DNA from: an uncultured Christensenellaceae bacterium
Lineage (GTDB): Bacteria > Bacillota > Clostridia > Christensenellales > Pumilibacteraceae
DNA: 10,347 nucleotides
Direction: 5' to 3'
Assembly: GCA_910588315.1 (NCBI GenBank)
Contig: CAJUQF010000057.1
Location: 1,006 to 11,352 of the forward strand
Positions 6,643 through 10,347 of the stretch are shown piece after piece; positions within the stretch are counted from its first letter, which is position 1; each line of letters begins with the position of its first letter. The notes under the pieces were generated by a model. The model ran no database searches, had not been told where the DNA came from, and saw only the letters and a list, made by a program, of their open reading frames with translations. A program made the translations under genes and the position numbers.

Positions 6643-7017
6643 TCAACCGCCTGCATTCCAGCGTTCCGAGCAATCGAACAGCATACATTTTTCGCATTTC
6701 CCGTCGCAGTTTTTACCGCCTTTTTTGGGCGGCGGCTCGGGCAGTCTGTCGGGCTTACCGCTGGGTACGCAAGTCGGGACTCCGCCGGGCATGTCGCGTA
6801 TCTCTACGATTATCACGTCTTCGCCTATTTTCTGCACGCACTGCCACGGCACGAACAAGTCCTGCGTTTTCGAAAAAACACCGCGCTTGCCGTACGGCAG
6901 GATTACGCCCTTGATCTTTCCGTCATGCACGGAAAATACCAGATCGATTATATGCCCCATGCGACGCCCGTCACTGCCGTTTATGACTTCGCGCCGTTTC
7001 AATTCGCAATACGACAT
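6643..7017 (-). CDS. ylmC: YlmC/YmxH-family PRC-barrel protein with Cys-rich tail
   Basis: From the chosen start the protein has 124 residues. Residues 1-75 are a PRC-barrel of the sporulation-associated YlmC/YmxH type: a short helix with CELKRREVINGSDGRRMG (4-21), a strand DLVFSV, DGKIKGVILPYG (32-43), LFVPWQCVQKIGEDVIIVEI (54-73). The biochemical role of this family is not settled. Family members are usually about 80-90 residues. Here a Pro/Lys linker leads to a cluster C104, C108, C111, C116 (CX3CX2CX4C), which could bind a metal. Two upstream in-frame starts exist (ATG 7029 and a longer frame to 7119). I chose ATG 7017 because it aligns with the family start and has GGA seven bases upstream. 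It is divergent from sigG. Confidence 0.85.
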   Translation of the reverse strand: MSYCELKRREVINGSDGRRMGHIIDLVFSVHDGKIKGVILPYGKRGVFSKTQDLFVPWQCVQKIGEDVIIVEIRDMPGGVPTCVPSGKPDRLPEPPPKKGGKNCDGKCEKCMLFDCSERWNAGG

Positions 7018-7035
7018 TTCGTTTTCCATAACTAC

Positions 7036-7065
7036 TATATATGCGCGTAAAACGTTTTGTGACAA
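7036..7065 (-). promoter_or_regulatory. Candidate ylmC promoter
   Basis: On the minus strand TTGTCA (7060-7065; five of six matches to -35) is followed by an 18-base spacer and TATATA (7036-7041; four of six to -10). Using ATATAT instead gives a 17-base spacer. Transcription would start near 7029, so an ATG at 7029 would be almost leaderless, while the start at 7017 keeps its GGA ribosome site inside the transcript. This supports the shorter ylmC. Confidence 0.45.
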
Positions 7066-7125
7066 TGCTTTTTTACATTTTCGACATATATTCCGTCGAT
7101 TCGCCGCATAACCGTCCAAACGCGC

Positions 7126-7155
7126 GAATAGTGCTTTTGCGGGAAAGCCAAACTT
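7126..7155 (+). promoter_or_regulatory. Possible sporulation-type promoter of sigG
   Basis: GAATA (7126-7130) fits the SigG -35 consensus GHATR. After exactly 18 bases comes CAAACTT (7149-7155), five of seven to CATWHTA. The leader to the sigG ATG would be about 55 bases. A perfect GCATA also occurs at 7106-7110 but has no fitting -10. I found no good sigma-A promoter for sigG here. This call rests on short degenerate motifs and is weak. Confidence 0.25.
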
Positions 7156-7217
7156 AGTATATGCCCGTCGTTATCCGAGTGATAAACACGGGAGTACAAA
7201 AGCGAGGTACGTTACGA

Positions 7218-7988
7218 ATGAAAACACGCGTAGACATTTGCGGACTGGACACTTCCACCCTGCCCAAGCTCAAACACGAAGAAATGATGGAACTGCTCGA
7301 AAAAGCGCGCAGCGGCGACGAGAACGCACGTGAAAAATTCATTATGGCAAATCTCAGACTCGTACTGTCGGTGACACAGCGATTCGCCGCAAAAAAACAA
7401 AGCATCGACGACGTCTTTCAGGTCGGCTGCATCGGATTGATAAAAGCGATGGAAAACTTCAACACCGCATATAACCTGAGATTTTCGACTTATGCGGTCC
7501 CTATGATCATAGGAGAAATACGTCGATTCCTGCGCGACTGCTCGCCGTTGCGAGTTTCGCGGTCGGTACGCGACACCGCATACCACGCACTGCAAGCGCG
7601 TCAACAGATAGAACACGAAACCGGCGACACGGCGTCGCTCGAAGATATAGCTGCCGCTCTGAACCTGCCCGTCTCGGACGTCGTGTATGCGCTCGACGGA
7701 ATATCCGATCCCGTATCGCTGTACGATCCTGTTTACCACGACGGCGACGACACCGTACTCGTAATGGACCAGCTCGTCGGCAGTTCGGACGAGAACAGGC
7801 TGAGCAAGATCGACGTGGACGACGCCGTATCGAAACTCGGCGAACGCGAGCGTAAGATCCTCATGATGAGATTTTACGACGGGAAAACACAAATGGAAGT
7901 GAGCAAGGAGATAGGAATTTCCCAAGCACAGGTCTCTCGGCTCGAAAAGAACGCCATTGCCGCGATCCACAGCAAAGTCGCGTATTAG
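7218..7988 (+). CDS. sigG: RNA polymerase sporulation sigma factor SigG
   Basis: SigG directs late forespore transcription after engulfment. From ATG 7218 the protein has 256 residues, close to the 260 of the Bacillus subtilis protein. The diagnostic start VDICGLDTSTLPKLKHEEM (5-23) distinguishes SigG from SigF and SigB. Region 2 is about 38-108 (ANLRLVLSV, DDVFQVGCIGLIKAMENF, RFSTYAVPMIIGEIRRFLRD), region 3 about 116-175, and region 4 about 203-250 with helix-turn-helix KTQMEVSKEIGISQAQVSRLEK (223-244). An upstream ATG at 7161 is rejected because it adds 19 residues before the family start; GAGG precedes ATG 7218. It is the only plus-strand gene, divergent from ylmC and convergent with the 77-residue gene. 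sigE and spoIIGA, its usual neighbours, are not in the window. Confidence 0.96.
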   Translation: MKTRVDICGLDTSTLPKLKHEEMMELLEKARSGDENAREKFIMANLRLVLSVTQRFAAKKQSIDDVFQVGCIGLIKAMENFNTAYNLRFSTYAVPMIIGEIRRFLRDCSPLRVSRSVRDTAYHALQARQQIEHETGDTASLEDIAAALNLPVSDVVYALDGISDPVSLYDPVYHDGDDTVLVMDQLVGSSDENRLSKIDVDDAVSKLGERERKILMMRFYDGKTQMEVSKEIGISQAQVSRLEKNAIAAIHSKVAY

Positions 7989-7992
7989 ACCG

Positions 7993-8022
7993 AAAGCCGA
8001 TGTAATTTCTTACATCGGCTTT
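7993..8022 (+). terminator. Intrinsic terminator of sigG
   Basis: A perfect 13-base-pair stem (7993-8005 with 8010-8022) with loop TTTC begins four bases past the sigG stop. On the plus strand the arm ends GGCTTT and continues AATATTTT, giving the T-rich tail. On the minus strand no T tract follows, so it serves sigG rather than the converging gene. Confidence 0.85.
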
Positions 8023-8054
8023 AATATTTTAACGCATTTTGCATGTATACGAAT

Positions 8055-8080
8055 CGGTTTGCTTGAACCGTTATTTTTTT
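8055..8080 (+). terminator. Second plus-strand terminator overlapping the converging gene's end
   Basis: CGGTT (8055-8059) pairs with AACCG (8066-8070), extended by a T-G pair, and TTATTTTTTT follows directly (8071-8080). It looks like a backup terminator that keeps sigG transcripts out of the converging operon. Its T tract encodes the last Lys codons and stop of the minus-strand gene. The stem is short, so this is less sure than the one upstream. Confidence 0.5.
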
Positions 8081-8304
8081 AACGCTTCGAGTTCGGCGTA
8101 GAGTTGCTTTAAATGCTCGCGTTCGTTGTCTATAAGCGACGAAAACACTTTAAAGTAATATTCGTCGTCCTTATCGGGTTTTTCGCCCATAAGCATAGCG
8201 CGCATAAGCGCCGCCTGCGAACGTTCGCGTTTCTGTTCGAGCGCAACAATCTCACGCTCACTGTCGCCTATCGCTTTTTTCAATCGACCTTTCTTAGACA
8301 CCAT
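8071..8304 (-). CDS. Small coiled-coil protein, unknown function
   Basis: I do not recognise this 77-residue protein. It is almost wholly helical and highly charged: a Lys-rich start (MVSKKGRLKKAI), a first helix with heptad-like spacing (about 9-40, SEREIVALEQKRERSQAALMR), a break at GEKPDKDD (40-47), and a second helix (48-77). This predicts a small helical hairpin or coiled coil, probably cytoplasmic, with no signal peptide or membrane segment. It is real rather than chance: GGAGG sits directly upstream and the gene follows the single-pass membrane protein gene by 12 bases. The GTG one codon after the ATG has better spacing (six bases) from GGAGG and may be the true start. It could be a partner of the upstream protein, but that rests on position only. 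Confidence 0.72.
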   Translation of the reverse strand: MVSKKGRLKKAIGDSEREIVALEQKRERSQAALMRAMLMGEKPDKDDEYYFKVFSSLIDNEREHLKQLYAELEALKK

Positions 8305-8316
8305 ATTCCTCCGCGA

Positions 8317-9204
8317 TCACTTATTGTCCGAGTTTTCGGTCGCAGCGGCTTCCAATTCGGGATCGGTCTTTTCGGGTATATTATCGACTTCCTCTATCTT
8401 GAACGTACGTGTAGAACCGGTGACGACACGCTTTACAAGCCCGCGCTGCATAAGCGCCATATCGCCTTCGTACGGAAGAAAGAAATCCTGCGCCTCGTAA
8501 TGCGAGTTCTTAAACGCTTTAAGCTCCTTCATCATGCCGGCAAGCATTTCTTTGGCGTATTTGAGTCTGCGCGCGCTTTTAATGCGATACAGCGTAGGAG
8601 TATCTGCGGTCGCGGCAACGTTTGAAACGTCGTCCACCGCAAACTTCGTTCCGGTATACCCTGCCGGCTCTACCGCCGTAAGTAAACACAGCGTTTTGCC
8701 GCGCACTATGATGCGAGCAACGGTCATTCTGCCGATACGGAAAGTTTCGCGACGCCAGCTCATGCGATCCTTGACTTTTTCGTACGACAGTATCTCGTTT
8801 TTCAATTCCGAATACCATTCTTTCGTCTCGTTCTTCAACTGACAAAGCTTGGCGGTAAGACTGCGGTCATAACGCACGCGTTCTTGGCCTTCGGTGACGA
8901 ACGATACCGATTCTTCGTCATCGTCGTCATCGTCATCGGTCGGCTCTCTCTCCGGTTCCGGCATAGGTTCCGGCGCGGTAACCACGGGCGGAACAGGTTC
9001 TGCTGCCATAACAGGCGTCGCGTCCTGCGAGACCTCCGCTTTTTTCGGTTCCTCATCTTGCATTATCTGCGGCGCCATAACGACCTTTACCACGGGCGCG
9101 CGTTTACGCAATGCTACTATAAACACGATCCCGAGAACCGCGAGCAACACTATGAATGCGATCAATACGATCATTAAAATCAAAAGAGTTGTTTTGTTAT
9201 CCAT
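8317..9204 (-). CDS. Single-pass membrane protein with uncharacterised conserved-looking domain
   Basis: The protein has 295 residues. Residues 7-31 are a hydrophobic helix followed by RKR, placing the C-terminal part in the cytoplasm (N-out, C-in). Residues 36-99 are a Pro/Glu/Val-rich disordered linker ending in seven Asp (90-96). Residues about 108-230 form a compact basic domain: RYDRSLTAKLCQLKNETKEWYSELKNEIL, then a YEKVKDRMSWRRETF block (141-155), GRMTVARIIVRGKTLCLLTAV, and a closing RIKSARRLKYAKEML helix. I recall a similar pattern in many uncharacterised Clostridia proteins but cannot name a family or function. Residues 240-275 are a weaker second segment and the rest is acidic tail. 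It lies two bases downstream of the Ig-like gene and 12 upstream of the coiled-coil gene, clearly in one operon. Confidence 0.78.
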   Translation of the reverse strand: MDNKTTLLILMIVLIAFIVLLAVLGIVFIVALRKRAPVVKVVMAPQIMQDEEPKKAEVSQDATPVMAAEPVPPVVTAPEPMPEPEREPTDDDDDDDEESVSFVTEGQERVRYDRSLTAKLCQLKNETKEWYSELKNEILSYEKVKDRMSWRRETFRIGRMTVARIIVRGKTLCLLTAVEPAGYTGTKFAVDDVSNVAATADTPTLYRIKSARRLKYAKEMLAGMMKELKAFKNSHYEAQDFFLPYEGDMALMQRGLVKRVVTGSTRTFKIEEVDNIPEKTDPELEAAATENSDNK

Positions 9205-9206
9205 AA

Positions 9207-10347
9207 TTAGTTCTCTTTATACCTCCTTACGGCAAAGATGATTACTACTACTGCCAATGCACACGCTACAAGCCCGAGTACGATATCCACTATGACGAGT
9301 TCCTTGTCGAATGCCGGCTCAATAGTGAAGCGGTATTGCGCTTCGAGCGGAGTATAGCCTTCGACTTCGAGTACCGCATACATTATATACGTGCCTTCGG
9401 CAGTGGGCCTTTCCGTCAATATCTTATTGGGATTCTTGACGTTAATGTACGTATAAACTATCTTATCGGATCCGACAAGCGCCGATCCGCTGGGGTCGTT
9501 GCCCTTGACTTCTTCGGACCAGTCTTTGATCGACGGCGCGCTCACCCAACTGTTGGTGGATAACGCGACCTCGAATTCTACTTCGCGTACCACCGGCAAG
9601 CTGTACTTGGCTGTAGCCGTAGCGGTCAATATGTATGTACCCGCCGTTTTAGGCATTTGCTCCCCGAGATCTTCGCCTGTCGTCTTGTTTCTGTACGTAT
9701 ACGTTATCTTGCTGTCGCCGAGCATTGCGGTCGCGGTCGGACTCTCCCACTTGTCGCGCTCGCCGAGATACAGCAACGTCTGTATACGCGGTTCGTCTTT
9801 GAATGAGTTTTCGCGGTTTCTTATCTCGAACAGTATCGGCGTAACTGTCGCCAAACTGTCGTTTTCGATAATGGTATCGCTCAGTCCGTAATTTTCGGCG
9901 TATGCGTACATGAAGTAATACCCGGGTTCTATCGGCATATAGAAATCTTTAAAGTACTGCGTGCCCTTGCCGATGACCACAGACGGAGTATTTTGATCTA
10001 TCTTATCGCTTTCCACATACTCTTTGCCGTTGAATTCGGCTTTATAGAATACAAAGTACGGAAGTCCGCGAAGAGGCTTGCCTTCCGGCAAAGAGACCGC
10101 TCCCGTCAAATTCGCTTCCCACGGTACGATCGCAGGCAAAACATTCCAATAATTCTTTTCGTCCGGAGAACCTTGAACGAATATCTGGAACTCCAACACT
10201 ACGGTATCTATGCTGCCGTACTTGCCGCTTTCGCCGTCGACGGTCACCGTCATGATGTACCAATCGGCAGGCGCGCGTGCGAGCAATTGCAAGTAATTAG
10301 TACCGTCCGTAGATACGTATTCTCCCTTTATCGAATCGTACTTGGCG
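9207..10347 (-). CDS. Ig-like repeat surface protein with C-terminal membrane anchor (5' end outside window)
   Basis: The reading frame stays open to the right edge of the window, so the start is missing; the TTG at 10292 is internal. The visible 379 residues contain about four beta-rich modules. Each closes with a Gly/Pro turn plus alternating aromatic and small residues: APADWYIMTVTV, EPGYYFMYAYAENY, TAGTYILTATATAKY and AEGTYIMYAVLEVEGY, each followed by a strand such as FEV or FTI. The last two modules (about 199-261 and 276-343) also share DSKITYTYRN / SDKIVYTYIN. A hydrophobic helix at about 350-373 followed by RRYKEN anchors the C-terminus, leaving the modules outside the cell. This is typical of bacterial Ig-like/MBG-type repeat proteins. 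Ligand and role are unknown. No LPXTG sorting motif is present. It leads the visible operon. Confidence 0.8.
   Translation of the reverse strand, partial: AKYDSIKGEYVSTDGTNYLQLLARAPADWYIMTVTVDGESGKYGSIDTVVLEFQIFVQGSPDEKNYWNVLPAIVPWEANLTGAVSLPEGKPLRGLPYFVFYKAEFNGKEYVESDKIDQNTPSVVIGKGTQYFKDFYMPIEPGYYFMYAYAENYGLSDTIIENDSLATVTPILFEIRNRENSFKDEPRIQTLLYLGERDKWESPTATAMLGDSKITYTYRNKTTGEDLGEQMPKTAGTYILTATATAKYSLPVVREVEFEVALSTNSWVSAPSIKDWSEEVKGNDPSGSALVGSDKIVYTYINVKNPNKILTERPTAEGTYIMYAVLEVEGYTPLEAQYRFTIEPAFDKELVIVDIVLGLVACALAVVVIIFAVRRYKEN

Noticed and set aside
7029..7119. N-terminal extension of YlmC with CRKC motif
   Set aside because: It would precede the family start, overlaps the candidate promoter and has no ribosome site.
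8911..8940. GTC/ATC trinucleotide run as a microsatellite
   Set aside because: It encodes the acidic Asp run with mixed Asp codons and does not change frame; a linker feature rather than a tandem repeat of note.

Overview
The window looks like chromosomal DNA from a spore-forming member of the Bacillota, most likely an uncultured Clostridia lineage. The main evidence is a clear sporulation sigma factor SigG next to a YlmC/YmxH-type PRC-barrel protein and the NrdR repressor, a neighbourhood I recall from Firmicutes genomes. Good Shine-Dalgarno sites, sigma-A-like promoters with 17-base spacers and a TTG start fit this. The species cannot be named from the sequence. There are no rRNA or tRNA genes, CRISPR arrays, insertion sequences or phage genes. 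All genes lie on the minus strand except sigG.

Layout, left to right. Positions 1-181 are non-coding. They hold a strong leftward promoter whose 17-base spacer contains a run of nine C (nine G on the minus strand), firing out of the window, and the terminator of the next operon. Positions 182-2849 hold a two-gene minus-strand operon: a DUF975-like four-helix membrane protein with a very long disordered tail, followed by a membrane-anchored, catalytically degenerate cyclophilin-like protein. A consensus promoter (2917-2945) precedes it. Positions 2975-6518 hold a tightly packed minus-strand operon in the order nrdR, feoA, feoB, RluA-family pseudouridine synthase, with two gene overlaps and a near-consensus promoter at 6548-6576. 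ylmC (6643-7017, minus) and sigG (7218-7988, plus) are divergent across a 200-base gap. sigG ends in one strong and one weaker terminator. Positions 8071-10347 hold three co-oriented minus-strand genes: an incomplete extracellular Ig-like repeat protein with a C-terminal membrane anchor, a single-pass protein with a conserved-looking but uncharacterised domain, and a 77-residue coiled-coil protein.

How they may work together. The nrdR-feoAB operon could couple control of ribonucleotide reductase genes with ferrous iron supply. SigG is the late forespore sigma factor, and YlmC-type proteins are sporulation-associated. The 8071-10347 cluster looks like an envelope-associated module of unknown job, and the 182-2849 operon like a membrane/foldase pair of unknown job. 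The most unusual signal is the G-tract promoter at 8-36, which has the architecture of a slipped-strand, phase-variable promoter. The gene it controls lies outside the window.
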